The notes: generated from the letters alone by a model not told the origin. DNA of 64,000 nucleotides from Streptomyces roseoverticillatus (GCF_000719265.1 NZ_JOFL01000015.1:1-64000), one strand, 5' to 3'; shown: positions 52,399 to 60,800, numbered from the stretch's first letter. Numbers and translations are program-made.

Positions 52399-52914
52399 TC
52401 AGTCGGAGCGAAGCCGCCGGTACGCCTCGAAGCCGTCCGGCACCCAGTCCCACTCTCCGAGCCGGGCCTCCAGCTCCTCCTCGGAGAGGAACCCGTGCCA
52501 GGCGACCTCCGAGACCTGCGGGCTCACCGCCAGGTCACACCGCACCTCGTACACCGCCGACCACCACGATCCCCCCGGCCCCTCGTAGAGGAACCGGAAC
52601 AGCGGCGTCGGCGCCGGCAGCCCGGAGACGCCGAGCTCCTCCTCGGCCTCCCGCAGCGCCGCCTCGTCGTACGACTCGCCCGCCCCGACGACCCCGCCCA
52701 CGAACATGTCGTAGCGCGAGGGGAAGACCAGCTTCCCCGGGGTGCGCCGGTGGACGAAGATCCGCCCGTCGCCGTCCCGGGCGAGGACGAATACACAGCG
52801 GTGACGGAGCCCGCGGGCGTACGCCTCCCCGCGCGGGGCCTGCCCGACCACCCGGTCCTGCTCGTCGACGATGTCCAGCACCTCATCCGCGGGCTGCGGC
52901 GTCTGATCGCTCAT
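52399..52914 (-). CDS. Nudix hydrolase
   Basis: 171 residues. The Nudix box GGVVGAGESYDEAALREAEEELGV follows the G-x5-E-x7-REUxEExGU consensus (motif core REAEEELG). The N-terminal DEVLDIVDEQDRVVGQAPRGEA is shared with YfcD and isopentenyl diphosphate isomerase-like Nudix proteins. It hydrolyses a nucleoside-diphosphate-linked compound; substrate unknown. Confidence 0.93.
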   Translation of the reverse strand: MSDQTPQPADEVLDIVDEQDRVVGQAPRGEAYARGLRHRCVFVLARDGDGRIFVHRRTPGKLVFPSRYDMFVGGVVGAGESYDEAALREAEEELGVSGLPAPTPLFRFLYEGPGGSWWSAVYEVRCDLAVSPQVSEVAWHGFLSEEELEARLGEWDWVPDGFEAYRRLRSD

Positions 52915-52988
52915 GCGCCCATGAAAGCAGCGCGGCCGGCGCCCCCGCAGCGCGGGCACCGCAACCGCAGCGCCTGCACCGCAACCGC

Positions 52989-53885
52989 TCAGTGCGGCTG
53001 AAGATCGCGCGCCCGGTCCACCTCCGCCGTCCCCGACGGCATCGCCGGATGCCGCCCGATCAGCACGATGCCGATCACGATGGCCACCAGCCCGGCCGCC
53101 TCCCAGGCCAGCGCCCCGGGCGAGGTGTCCAGCCGGTCGCCGAGGAACCCCACCCCGCAGGCGATCCCCGCGAGCGGCTGCGCCGCGGTCAGCGCGGGCA
53201 GGGACATCCGCAGCGGGGCCGTCTCGAAGGCGCTCTGTACGAAGACAAGCGCTGTCAGGCCGAGCACGAGCACCCCGTACGGCTGCCAGGTCAGGAAGAA
53301 CGCCGTCAATCCGTCCTCGGACAGCCGTTTGCCGCTGACGCGCGTGAGGGCGTCCTGCAGTCCGTAGAGCAGCCCGGCGGCCACCGCCAGCATCGGCGCC
53401 TCGACGCTCATCCGCGCCCGTTTGGAGGCCGCCGCCAGCGCGAGCGCGCCGCCCACCATGATCCCGATGATCAGCCAGTGCCGCAGCGGATCGGTGACGG
53501 TGGCCCCGCCGTGCGGCTGACCTGCGACGATGAAGGCGGCGACGCCACTGGCGAGCAGCCACAGCCCGCCCCACCCCGAACGGCCCAGCGGCTGGCGGGT
53601 CTGCCAGCGGGAGAGGGCCATCGCGAACAGCAGGTTCGTCGCGAGGAGGGGCTCGACCAGCGACACCTCGCCCTGCCCCAGCGCGATCGCGCCGAGCACC
53701 ATGCCGCACACCATCATCCCGATGCCGGCCAGCCAGCGCGGCATCCGGACGAGGTCGAGCAGCAGCCGGACGGAGAGAAAGTCGCTCATCGGGGCCCGCT
53801 GCGCGGCGTTCTGCTGGAGGACGAAGCCGATGCCCAGGCAGCACGCCGCACTCACGGCGAAGGCGAAGACCATCACGTCGCGCAC
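52989..53885 (-). CDS. EamA/DMT-family transporter
   Basis: 298 residues with nine or ten hydrophobic segments, in two repeats of the drug/metabolite transporter fold (VFAFAVSAACCLGIGFVLQQ, GEVSLVEPLLATNLLFAMALS, LPALTAAQPLAGIACGV). GTG start at 53885. Moves a small metabolite; direction and substrate are unknown. Transcribed alone; the Nudix gene follows after 74 bases. Confidence 0.88.
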   Translation of the reverse strand: MRDVMVFAFAVSAACCLGIGFVLQQNAAQRAPMSDFLSVRLLLDLVRMPRWLAGIGMMVCGMVLGAIALGQGEVSLVEPLLATNLLFAMALSRWQTRQPLGRSGWGGLWLLASGVAAFIVAGQPHGGATVTDPLRHWLIIGIMVGGALALAAASKRARMSVEAPMLAVAAGLLYGLQDALTRVSGKRLSEDGLTAFFLTWQPYGVLVLGLTALVFVQSAFETAPLRMSLPALTAAQPLAGIACGVGFLGDRLDTSPGALAWEAAGLVAIVIGIVLIGRHPAMPSGTAEVDRARDLQPH

Positions 53886-54257
53886 CTCAAGACCATTCGG
53901 CCGTCGGGGACTTGACAGAAAAACGATAGCCGCCTTGTGGGCGGTGTGACGGCCGAGTACCCCTCTTTCGGGCGGTCATCCCCTCCAACGGTCGACACCG
54001 TCCGGGGGTGCCCCGCCATTCGTCGAACTGCTGTCCGTGGGGTGAGTGTGCGAGTCGCGTGCGGCGGTGCGCGGCGCGGGGGAGTGAACCGCGGTAACCG
54101 GAACTGACCTCTTGTGAGTTGATGAGCTGTCAGCCTCAAGATCGGGTCTTGACTCGGAGTAGTGACTACCGCTTTGCTGTGCGTGACTGACGTGGATGCA
54201 TGCGGACGCCCCGACCAGGCGGCCGGAGGGGACGTACGCCGTGGAGGAAGCCCGCAG
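53886..54257. other. 372-base divergent gap: promoter region
   Basis: No gene seen. Between the EamA gene (-) and the gene at 54258 (+). It contains CCGCC/GGCGG at about 53931-53945 and TCAAGA/TCTTGA arms at 54136-54141 and 54147-54152 around TCGGG, overlapping a TTGACT hexamer at 54149. These may form a regulated promoter for the downstream pair. Confidence 0.35.
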
Positions 54258-55259
54258 ATGACGCCCCCGCGCCCCCTAGGGAAAGCGGCCCGGGCTGCCC
54301 GTTCCCGGAACAAGGACGGAGTGGCCTTCGACTCCGCCCTCGACGACGGCGCACTCGCCACCGTCCGTGACGCACTCGCCCGCGGCCGCTGGACCGAGGC
54401 CCGCCGGCTGCTCGCCGAGACCGGTGACGACTGGGACCGCCGCGGCCACCGCCTCGTCGTCCTCGCCGAAGGGCCCTCCAGCCTCGCCTGGGCCCGCGAG
54501 TGGCAGCTCGCCGAGCCCGACAGCCCGGACGCCGCGGCCCTCCTCGCCTGCGCCACCGTCTTCCGCGCCGTGAGCGGCAAGGACAGCCCCGAGACGGCCC
54601 GCTCCGCGTGCCTGGTGGCGGCCAGGATGGCTCCCACGGACCCGTCCCCCTGGCTCGCCGTCCTCATCCTCGCCCGCCGCACCGGCACGGACGACGAGCG
54701 CGTGCGCGCCTTCGACCAGGTCCGCGCCCGGCACCGGGACCACCACCACGCCCACCACCTCATGGCCGCCTGCCTCGCCGAGCACCAGGACGGCGACCGC
54801 GACGACCCCCTGCACGAGGTCTACGACTTCGCCTCCTGGGCCGCCGAACAGGCGCCCGCCGACTCGCCCTTGGCCGTCCTGCCCGTCGTCGCCCACGCCG
54901 AGCGCTACCGCGTCCTCGCCCGCGCCGGCCTCGAACCCGGCGACCCCGCCCGCTCCGGCCACTGGACCAGCCGCCGCGCCCGCCAGGTGATGAAGGCCGC
55001 CTTCGACTGGTGGCTCGAATGGGACATAGACGAGAACGACGAGCACACCGGCGCCTGCACCGGCAGCGCCCACCCCCGGCGCAAGGTCGACCTCAACTAC
55101 CTCGCCCACGCCAAGCTCCACGAAGGCCGGCTCGCCGAGGCGGCGGCCCTGCTCACCCGCATAGGACCGCACGCCACCCGCGAGCCCTGGTCGTATCCCG
55201 ACCAGGACGCGGGCCGGGCCTTCCAGGACGCGCGCCGCGCCGCCCTCGGCTCCGCCTGA
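54258..55259 (+). CDS. Conserved hypothetical protein with TPR-like helical repeats
   Basis: 333 residues from ATG 54258 with GGAGGAAG upstream (a longer frame from 54162 has no RBS). Mostly helical and alanine-rich. Paired-helix segments such as ALARGRWTEARRLLAETG, AAALLACATVFRAVSG and YLAHAKLHEGRLAEAAALLTR suggest a TPR-like scaffold. No enzyme motif. It precedes an APC permease gene by 72 bases and the two are probably cotranscribed. Confidence 0.75.
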   Translation: MTPPRPLGKAARAARSRNKDGVAFDSALDDGALATVRDALARGRWTEARRLLAETGDDWDRRGHRLVVLAEGPSSLAWAREWQLAEPDSPDAAALLACATVFRAVSGKDSPETARSACLVAARMAPTDPSPWLAVLILARRTGTDDERVRAFDQVRARHRDHHHAHHLMAACLAEHQDGDRDDPLHEVYDFASWAAEQAPADSPLAVLPVVAHAERYRVLARAGLEPGDPARSGHWTSRRARQVMKAAFDWWLEWDIDENDEHTGACTGSAHPRRKVDLNYLAHAKLHEGRLAEAAALLTRIGPHATREPWSYPDQDAGRAFQDARRAALGSA

Positions 55260-55331
55260 CCCACGCCCGGCAGCCCGCGCCACCCCCTGCACCACTGCCC
55301 CCGCTCTCCCCACGGGAAGGACCACCCCGCC

Positions 55332-56858
55332 ATGACGACGGGCACGACGAGCGAGATCAGCACGTTCAAGGGCCAGGAGAGACGCCTGCGCGCCGACCGC
55401 ATAGGGCTCGCCGGCCTGCTCCTGTCCGTGGTCGCCGCCAGCGCGCCGCTCATGGTGACGGCCGGCGTCATGCCCACCACGTACGGCACGATGGCCATCG
55501 TCGGGCAGCCCCTGCTCTTCGTCATCCTCGGCGTGGTGCTGACGCTCTTCAGCTTCGGCTACGCCGAAATGAGCCGCCACGTCCACAACGCCGGCGCCTT
55601 CTACGCCTACATCGCCCGCGGCCTCGGCGGCACCGTCGGCGCGGCCGCCTCCGTCGTCGCCCTCGTGGCCTACAGCCCCATGCAGTTCGGCATCTACGGC
55701 ATCTTCGGCTACGAACTCTCCGGCCTGCTCGATGCGCACCTCGGCATCGCCGTCGCCTGGTGGGTCCCCGCCCTGGCCGCCGTCCTCGTCGTCGGCGTCC
55801 TCGGCTGGCTGAAGATAGACCTCAGCGCCAAGGTCCTCGGCGTGCTGCTGCTCATCGAGTGCGTGATGGTCGTCGCGTTCGACGTCGCGGGCGTCGCGAG
55901 CCCCGGCCCGGAGGGCGTCTCGTTCCAGGCCTTCGACCCCGCCACCCTCGGCGGCGGCGGGCTCGGCACCGCCCTCTGCTTCACCATCGCCGCCTTCGTC
56001 GGCTTCGAACAGGCCGCCGTCTACGCGGAGGAGACCAGCCGCCCGAACGTCGTCGTCGCCCGCGTCACCTTCCTCGCCGTCGGCTTCGTCGCCCTCTTCT
56101 TCGCCCTCAGCTCGTGGGCCCTCAGCGTCGCCGCGGGGCCCGGGCACATCGTCGGCCTCGCCCAGGAACAGGGACCTAACCTCCTCTTCGGCCTCACCGA
56201 GGACCGGCTCGGCGGCACCTTCACCGACGTCATGCACGTCTTCTACGTGACCGGCATGTTCGCCGCCATGCTCAGCTTCCACAACGTCGTCGCCCGCTAC
56301 GCCTTCGCCATGGGCCGCGAGGGCCTGCTGCCCGCCGCCGTCGGCCGCACCTCCCGGGCGAGCGGCGCCCCGGCCTACGGGTCCCTGCTGCAGAGCGGCG
56401 TGTCGCTCCTCGCGGTGCTCCTCTTCGCGGTAACCGACGGCCGCCCGAACGGCGACCCCACCGCGCCCGTCCTGCGCCTGTTCACCTGGAGCGGCAACGT
56501 CGGCGCCCTCGGCGTCATCGTGCTGATGGCCGCCGCGTCCGCCGCCGTCATCGCCTTCTTCGTACGGCGCGGTGCCGCGCGGGCCCAGGCGCCCCGCCTC
56601 GTCGCCTCCGGCGTCGCCGGCGCCGCCCTCCTCGTCATCGCCGGGTACGCGGTCAAGGACTTCGACGTCCTCCTCGGCGCCGACCCCGGGTCGCCCCTGC
56701 GCTGGATCCTGCCCGGCACCATCGGCGTGGCCGTCGTCGCCGGCATCGGTTACGGCATCGTCCTCAAGTACCTGCGGCCAGGCGTGCACGGCAGCATCGG
56801 CCTGGGGAACGAGGCGTTCCAGCTGGAGAAGGCGGCCGCGGCGGCCGAGCGCGGCTAG
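55332..56858 (+). CDS. APC-family amino acid/polyamine permease
   Basis: 508 residues with about twelve hydrophobic segments: GLAGLLLSVVAASAPLMVTAGV at the first helix, the FGYAEMSRHVHNAGAFYAYIARGLGG region (motif GAFYAYIARGLGG) typical of YhdG/APA transporters, and AAFVGFEQAAVYAEET. Imports or exchanges an amino acid or amine. ATG start, GGGAAGGA upstream. Convergent with the ferredoxin-like gene. Confidence 0.92.
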   Translation: MTTGTTSEISTFKGQERRLRADRIGLAGLLLSVVAASAPLMVTAGVMPTTYGTMAIVGQPLLFVILGVVLTLFSFGYAEMSRHVHNAGAFYAYIARGLGGTVGAAASVVALVAYSPMQFGIYGIFGYELSGLLDAHLGIAVAWWVPALAAVLVVGVLGWLKIDLSAKVLGVLLLIECVMVVAFDVAGVASPGPEGVSFQAFDPATLGGGGLGTALCFTIAAFVGFEQAAVYAEETSRPNVVVARVTFLAVGFVALFFALSSWALSVAAGPGHIVGLAQEQGPNLLFGLTEDRLGGTFTDVMHVFYVTGMFAAMLSFHNVVARYAFAMGREGLLPAAVGRTSRASGAPAYGSLLQSGVSLLAVLLFAVTDGRPNGDPTAPVLRLFTWSGNVGALGVIVLMAAASAAVIAFFVRRGAARAQAPRLVASGVAGAALLVIAGYAVKDFDVLLGADPGSPLRWILPGTIGVAVVAGIGYGIVLKYLRPGVHGSIGLGNEAFQLEKAAAAAERG

Positions 56859-56873
56859 CCGTGGTGGACCTTA

Positions 56874-56894
56874 TCCCTCCCAGGGCCGGAGGGA
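56874..56894. terminator. Small hairpin between convergent genes
   Basis: TCCCTCC (56874-56880) with GGAGGGA (56888-56894), 7-base loop, in the 46-base gap. Confidence 0.4.
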
Positions 56895-56904
56895 AGGCCG
56901 CGGA

Positions 56905-57315
56905 CTACCCCTCCACGGCCTTCCCCACCCGCCGCGACACCGTGAACGCGTACAGGTCCAGCACCCCCGGCGGCTCCGCCAGCCCGGGCCCGCCGGCCCG
57001 GACCCAGGCGGCTATGTCCGCGAGCGCGTCGTCGTCGTTGACCAGCCCGAGCCACACGGGCCGGCCCCCGGCCGCCCGCCCCGCCGCCGACGGCTGGACG
57101 ACCACCACGTTCGCCTGGTCGCACACGTCCAGGCACTCGGACGCCCGCACCTGCGCGGCATCGCCCAACGCGGCCCGCAGCCGTGGGATCTGCCCCGCGT
57201 GATCGACCCCCGGCACCTTCCGCGCGTCCCCGCAGCAGCAGCCGCGGCAGACGGTGATCCGGCAGGGGGCGGAGGAGACCGCCGGCGCCGTGCGCCGGGA
57301 CTGGTTCGTGATCAT
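56905..57315 (-). CDS. Thioredoxin-like [2Fe-2S] ferredoxin
   Basis: 136 residues from ATG 57315. Cysteine pattern: CRITVCRGCCCGD near residue 20 and SECLDVC near residue 63, like the thioredoxin-fold [2Fe-2S] ferredoxins found with cobalamin-biosynthesis (CbiX/sirohydrochlorin) contexts. A short electron carrier or cluster protein. It is downstream of the tRNA-Leu terminator on the same strand and starts after a short repeat array. Partner unknown. Confidence 0.78.
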   Translation of the reverse strand: MITNQSRRTAPAVSSAPCRITVCRGCCCGDARKVPGVDHAGQIPRLRAALGDAAQVRASECLDVCDQANVVVVQPSAAGRAAGGRPVWLGLVNDDDALADIAAWVRAGGPGLAEPPGVLDLYAFTVSRRVGKAVEG

Positions 57316-57365
57316 CCGCCAGATGATACGCACGGGCCGCCCGGGCCCGGCTGCCGTCACGCACG

Positions 57366-57416
57366 GGAACAGCCCGGGAAACAGCCTGGGAAGCAGTCCG
57401 GGAAACAGCCTGGGAA
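57366..57416. repeat. Short imperfect repeats (about 14 bases) upstream of the ferredoxin gene
   Basis: Four imperfect copies of a GGGAAACAGCCT-like unit between the tRNA terminator and the ferredoxin start. Length heteroplasty between strains would be expected. Confidence 0.6.
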
Positions 57417-57421
57417 AACAA

Positions 57422-57449
57422 AGAAGCCCCAGCATGTGCTGGGGCTTCT
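57422..57449 (-). terminator. Rho-independent terminator of tRNA-Leu
   Basis: Perfect 13-bp stem AGAAGCCCCAGCA / TGCTGGGGCTTCT with a 2-base centre. On the minus strand it is followed by TTGTTTT, a T-tract that is rare in this genome. It lies seven bases after the tRNA 3' end. Confidence 0.88.
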
Positions 57450-57455
57450 CGCCGG

Positions 57456-57540
57456 TGTCCGAGGGGGGACTTGAACCCCCACGCCCGATAAAGGGCACTA
57501 GCACCTCAAGCTAGCGCGTCTGCCATTCCGCCACCCGGAC
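57456..57540 (-). tRNA. tRNA-Leu (anticodon GAG)
   Basis: 85-base class II tRNA. Acceptor arms GTCCGGG and CTCGGAC with discriminator A; anticodon stem CTAGC / GCTAG around the loop TTGAGGT, so the anticodon is GAG (reads CUC/CUU); a variable arm of the leucine type (TGCCCTTTATCGGGCG); T-arm GGGGGTTCAAGTCCCCC. CCA is not encoded. Confidence 0.95.
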
Positions 57541-57771
57541 CAGGTGTTTTGTCTTCCGGGCCGCTGCCCTTCCGACGAGGAAAACAATACCAAAGATCCG
57601 GGGGTGCTCGATCACGTGCCCGGTGGGAGCGGCGCGGGGGAGTGTGAAGGGCGGATGTCGGGCGCATTGCGGCCTTGGGCCGGGGCGGACGGAGAGAGAG
57701 GATGGCCGAGGACCCACGCCGCGGACCGCCCCAGCCGGGCGGGCCGCGGCAGCGAACCAGGAGGAGGCAGC

Positions 57772-59109
57772 GTGAGCGAGTCGAAGCCGGCCGGGGCGGG
57801 CAGCGGCGGCAGGGGCGGCGAGGACGAGGTCGTCGACCTCTGCCGTGATCTGATCCGGATCGACACCAGCAACTACGGCGACCACTCCGGGCCCGGCGAG
57901 CGCGCCGCCGCCGAGTACGTGGCGGAGAAGCTCGCCGAGGTCGGGCTCGAACCGCAGATCTTCGAGTCCCACAAGGGCCGCGCGTCCACCGTGGCGCGGA
58001 TCGAGGGCGAGGACCCCTCCCGGCCGGCCCTGCTCATCCACGGCCACACCGACGTCGTGCCGGCGAACGCCGCCGACTGGACCCACCACCCCTTCGCGGG
58101 CGAGATCACGGACGGGTGCCTGTGGGGCCGCGGCGCCGTGGACATGAAGGACATGGACGCGATGACCCTCGCGGTCGTCCGCGACCGCATGCGCACGGGC
58201 CGCAAGCCCCCGCGCGACGTGGTGCTCGCCTTCCTGGCCGACGAGGAGGCCGGCGGCGTCTACGGCGCGCGCCACCTGGTCGACAAGCACCCCGGGCTCT
58301 TCGAGGGCGTGACGGAGGCGATCGGCGAGGTCGGCGGCTTCTCCTTCACAGTCAACGAGAACCTGCGGCTCTATCTGATCGAGACCGCCCAGAAGGGCAT
58401 GCACTGGATGCGGCTCACGGTCGACGGCACCGCGGGCCACGGTTCGATGACCAATAAGGACAACGCGATCACCGAGCTGTGCGAGGCGGTCGGCCGGCTC
58501 GGGCGGCACGAGTTCCCGGTCCGGATGACCAAGACCGTGCGGTCCTTCCTCGACGAGCTCTCCGACGCGCTCGGCACCCCGCTCGACCCCGAGGACATGG
58601 AGGCGACGCTCGCCAAGCTCGGCGGCATCGCCCGGATGATCGGCACCACGCTGCGCAACACCGCGGCCCCGACGATGCTCGGCGCCGGGTACAAGGTCAA
58701 CGTGATCCCGGGGCAGGCCACGGCGCACGTGGACGGAAGGTTCCTGCCGGGCTACGAGGAGGAGTTCCTCGCCGACCTCGACCGCATCCTCGGCCCGCGG
58801 GTCAAGCGCGAGGACGTGCACGCGGACAAGGCGCTGGAGACGAGCTTCGACGGCAAGCTGGTCGACGCGATGCAGTCGGCGCTGAAGGCGGAGGACCCGA
58901 TCGCGCGCGCCGTCCCGTACATGCTCTCGGGCGGTACGGACGCGAAGTCGTTCGACGACCTGGGCATCCGGTGCTTCGGGTTCGCGCCGCTGCAGCTGCC
59001 GCCGGAGCTGGACTTCGCGGGCATGTTCCACGGCGTTGACGAACGAGTGCCCCTGGAAGGGCTGAAGTTCGGCGCACGGGTTCTCGACCGCTTCCTCGAT
59101 CAGTGCTGA
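57772..59109 (+). CDS. M20-family metallopeptidase
   Basis: 445 residues from GTG 57772, with AGGAGGAGG six bases upstream. Zinc ligands: His in LLIHGHTDVVPA, bridging Asp in GRGAVDMKD, the catalytic Glu pair in LADEEAGG and the C-terminal His in FHGVDERV. Dimerisation domain in the middle (HWMRLTVDGTAGHGS). ArgE/DapE/CPG2-type cytoplasmic deacylase or dipeptidase; substrate unknown. The 230 bases upstream (57541-57771) hold no other gene. Confidence 0.93.
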   Translation: MSESKPAGAGSGGRGGEDEVVDLCRDLIRIDTSNYGDHSGPGERAAAEYVAEKLAEVGLEPQIFESHKGRASTVARIEGEDPSRPALLIHGHTDVVPANAADWTHHPFAGEITDGCLWGRGAVDMKDMDAMTLAVVRDRMRTGRKPPRDVVLAFLADEEAGGVYGARHLVDKHPGLFEGVTEAIGEVGGFSFTVNENLRLYLIETAQKGMHWMRLTVDGTAGHGSMTNKDNAITELCEAVGRLGRHEFPVRMTKTVRSFLDELSDALGTPLDPEDMEATLAKLGGIARMIGTTLRNTAAPTMLGAGYKVNVIPGQATAHVDGRFLPGYEEEFLADLDRILGPRVKREDVHADKALETSFDGKLVDAMQSALKAEDPIARAVPYMLSGGTDAKSFDDLGIRCFGFAPLQLPPELDFAGMFHGVDERVPLEGLKFGARVLDRFLDQC

Positions 59110-59147
59110 ACCAGACGTTAAACTCCGTAAGTTTGTGCCGAGTTAAC

Positions 59148-59175
59148 CGTAACGAGTGAATGATTCTAGGGTTGC
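59148..59175 (+). promoter_or_regulatory. Sigma-BldN-like promoter of chpH
   Basis: CGTAAC (59148-59153), 16 bases, then GGTTGC (59170-59175). The recalled BldN consensus is CGTAAC-N16-CGTTGA, so the -35 box is perfect and the -10 box matches at four of six. Chaplin genes are known BldN targets. Confidence 0.6.
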
Positions 59176-59207
59176 GTAGCCCGATTACCTCCTCGTCGTT
59201 ACAGGTG

Positions 59208-59230
59208 TGCGGTCCGCGGCTGGGACCGCA
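59208..59230 (+). promoter_or_regulatory. Hairpin in the chpH leader
   Basis: TGCGGTCC (59208-59215) with GGACCGCA (59223-59230), just before the GGAGG of chpH. May affect mRNA stability or translation. Confidence 0.45.
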
Positions 59231-59250
59231 TTGCCAACAAGGAGGAATCC

Positions 59251-59484
59251 ATGATCAAGAAGGTCGTCGCTTCCGCGGCCGTTACCGGTGGTCTCGTGCT
59301 CGCGGGTGCTGGCCTTGCCGCTGCGGACGGTGAGGCCCAGGGGGCTGCCGTCAACTCGCCCGGCGTGGTCTCCGGCAACGTCATCCAGGTTCCGGTCCAC
59401 GTGCCGGTCAACGCCTGCGGCAACTCGATCAACATCGTCGGGCTGCTCAACCCCACCTTCGGCAACACCTGCGTCAACGACTGA
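59251..59484 (+). CDS. chpH: Short chaplin
   Basis: 77 residues: signal peptide (IKKVVASAAVTGGLVLAGAGLAAA), then one chaplin domain from about residue 32 (VNSPGVVSGNVIQVPVHVPV, ACGNSINIVGLLNPTFGNTC) with two Cys forming the usual disulfide. Secreted, self-assembles into amyloid fibrils that coat aerial hyphae and spores and lower surface tension. AAGGAGGA precedes the ATG. The short form with a following long chaplin matches the chpH-chpC pair. Expected to be switched on during aerial growth. Confidence 0.96.
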   Translation: MIKKVVASAAVTGGLVLAGAGLAAADGEAQGAAVNSPGVVSGNVIQVPVHVPVNACGNSINIVGLLNPTFGNTCVND

Positions 59485-59515
59485 CGTCGTGCCTCAACCC
59501 GTAAGGGGCTGACAT

Positions 59516-59556
59516 GGGCGGCTCCGGAGTGACATGTGTGCACTCCGGAGCCGCCC
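59516..59556 (+). terminator. Strong terminator hairpin after chpH
   Basis: Perfect 16-bp arms GGGCGGCTCCGGAGTG (59516-59531) and CACTCCGGAGCCGCCC (59541-59556), 9-base loop, followed by GGGCTTT. Confidence 0.8.
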
Positions 59557-59639
59557 GGGCTTTCGATGCGCGAGCAGTGGGCACTTTGTCCCTATTGCTG
59601 GCGCATATCCGTATAGCGCAAGCAGAGAGGCAGGACTTC

Positions 59640-60539
59640 ATGCGACAGGTCACCAAGAAGGGCCTGATCACAGCAGCGGCGGCGAGCGGCGTGCTCGCGG
59701 CCGTGACCGGCAGCTACGCCCAGGCGTCCTCGGGCGCCTCGGGCCACTCGGTCAACTCGCCCGGTGTGGCCTCCGGCAACACCGTCCAGGCTCCGGTGCA
59801 CGTGCCGGTCAACGCCTGCGGCAACACGGTGAACGTCGTCGGGCTGCTCAACCCCGCGTCGGGCAACCACTGTGTCAACGGCGGCGGTCACCACGGCGGC
59901 GGCCACGGCGGTGGCAACTACGGGCACGGCGGATCCAGCGCCCACGGCGCTGCCACCGACTCGCCCGGCGTGGCCTCTGGCAACACCGTCCAGGTGCCGG
60001 TCGACGTGCCGGTCAACGCCTGCGGCAACAGCGTCGACGTCGTCGGCGTGGGCAACCACACCACCGGCAACGAGTGCGCCAACGTGAGCGAGGGCGGGCA
60101 CGAATGGTCCGGCCACCACGGTCACAAGCCCCCGCACCAGCCCGGTGACCACGACGGGGCCCACAAGCCGCCGTCGCGTCCGGGCCACCCCGGCGGGCAC
60201 GACTGCGACCACAAGCCGCCGGCCAAGGACGACGACAAGCCGGCCGGCCACAAGCCGGGCAGCCACACCCCGGGCCAGGACGAGCCCGGCGACCACGCCC
60301 CTGCCGGGCAGAAGCCCGCGCAGACGGCCGCCGCGCACATCCCCGCCCCCGCGGTGAAGGACGCCCACAAGGGCGCCCCGATGGCGGCCCCGGCCAAGGT
60401 CGCGGCCACTCCGGCCGCCAAGGCCGTTGAGCTCGCGCACACCGGCGCGGGCCAGCTGGGCATGGCCGGCGCCGCCAGCGCCGGTCTGCTGCTCGGCGGC
60501 GCGGTCATCTACCGCCGCGCGCGTGCCGGACAGAACTGA
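59640..60539 (+). CDS. chpC: Long chaplin, cell-wall sorted
   Basis: 299 residues. Signal peptide, then two chaplin domains (about 37-80 and 107-150), each with two Cys (ACGNTVNVVGLLNPASGNHC; ACGNSVDVVGVGNHTTGNEC). A long His/Pro/Gly-rich linker follows, then the sorting signal LAHTG, a hydrophobic helix and the basic tail RRARAGQN. A class E sortase should attach it to peptidoglycan, where it anchors the short chaplin fibrils. Start at ATG 59640 rather than the longer frame, because the signal peptide begins there. It is separated from chpH by a terminator hairpin and so probably has its own promoter. Confidence 0.94.
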   Translation: MRQVTKKGLITAAAASGVLAAVTGSYAQASSGASGHSVNSPGVASGNTVQAPVHVPVNACGNTVNVVGLLNPASGNHCVNGGGHHGGGHGGGNYGHGGSSAHGAATDSPGVASGNTVQVPVDVPVNACGNSVDVVGVGNHTTGNECANVSEGGHEWSGHHGHKPPHQPGDHDGAHKPPSRPGHPGGHDCDHKPPAKDDDKPAGHKPGSHTPGQDEPGDHAPAGQKPAQTAAAHIPAPAVKDAHKGAPMAAPAKVAATPAAKAVELAHTGAGQLGMAGAASAGLLLGGAVIYRRARAGQN

Positions 60540-60569
60540 CCCGGCCGCACGCAGCAACGCCTGACGGCA

Positions 60570-60602
60570 CGGAGCGGGCCCCGCCACGCGGGGCCCGCTC
60601 CG
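60570..60602. terminator. Bidirectional terminator between chpC and the DUF5703 gene
   Basis: Perfect 14-bp arms (60570-60583 and 60589-60602) with loop CCACG in a convergent gap. Confidence 0.8.
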
Positions 60603-60611
60603 TCTGCACGC

Positions 60612-60800
60612 TCACCAGGTGGCGCGCACCTGGCGGATGATCCTGCGGCGCAGCCGCACCTTGCGACTGCCGTCGGGGTAGAGGCGAAGTCGGTCCAACT
60701 CCCAGTGTCCGTACTCGGCGTGATCGGTCAGCAGGCGTGTGGCGGCACCTCGGGAGACCCCCCGTGGCACATACACATCACAGAATTCGTATTCCGGCAT
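60612..60800 (-). CDS. Small basic protein, DUF5703-like
   Basis: 62 residues (MPEYEFCDVYVPRGVS...). C-terminal half rich in Arg (KVRLRRRIIRQVRATW). Matches a short conserved actinobacterial family I recall as DUF5703; function unknown. Convergent with chpC, divergent from the acidic protein gene 47 bases away. Confidence 0.72.
   Translation of the reverse strand: MPEYEFCDVYVPRGVSRGAATRLLTDHAEYGHWELDRLRLYPDGSRKVRLRRRIIRQVRATW

Noticed and set aside
54136..54152. TCAAGA/TCTTGA arms as a SoxR or MarR site
   Set aside because: Arms are only six bases, the spacing differs from the MarR palindromes at 49.5 kb, and the neighbouring genes give no matching context. Left as a possible regulatory element only.
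57366..57416. CRISPR array
   Set aside because: Units are about 14 bases, imperfect and contiguous without spacers; no cas genes are in the window.
57456..57540. Integration site of a genomic island at tRNA-Leu
   Set aside because: No integrase gene, no duplicated tRNA 3' end and no shift in gene content around it was seen.
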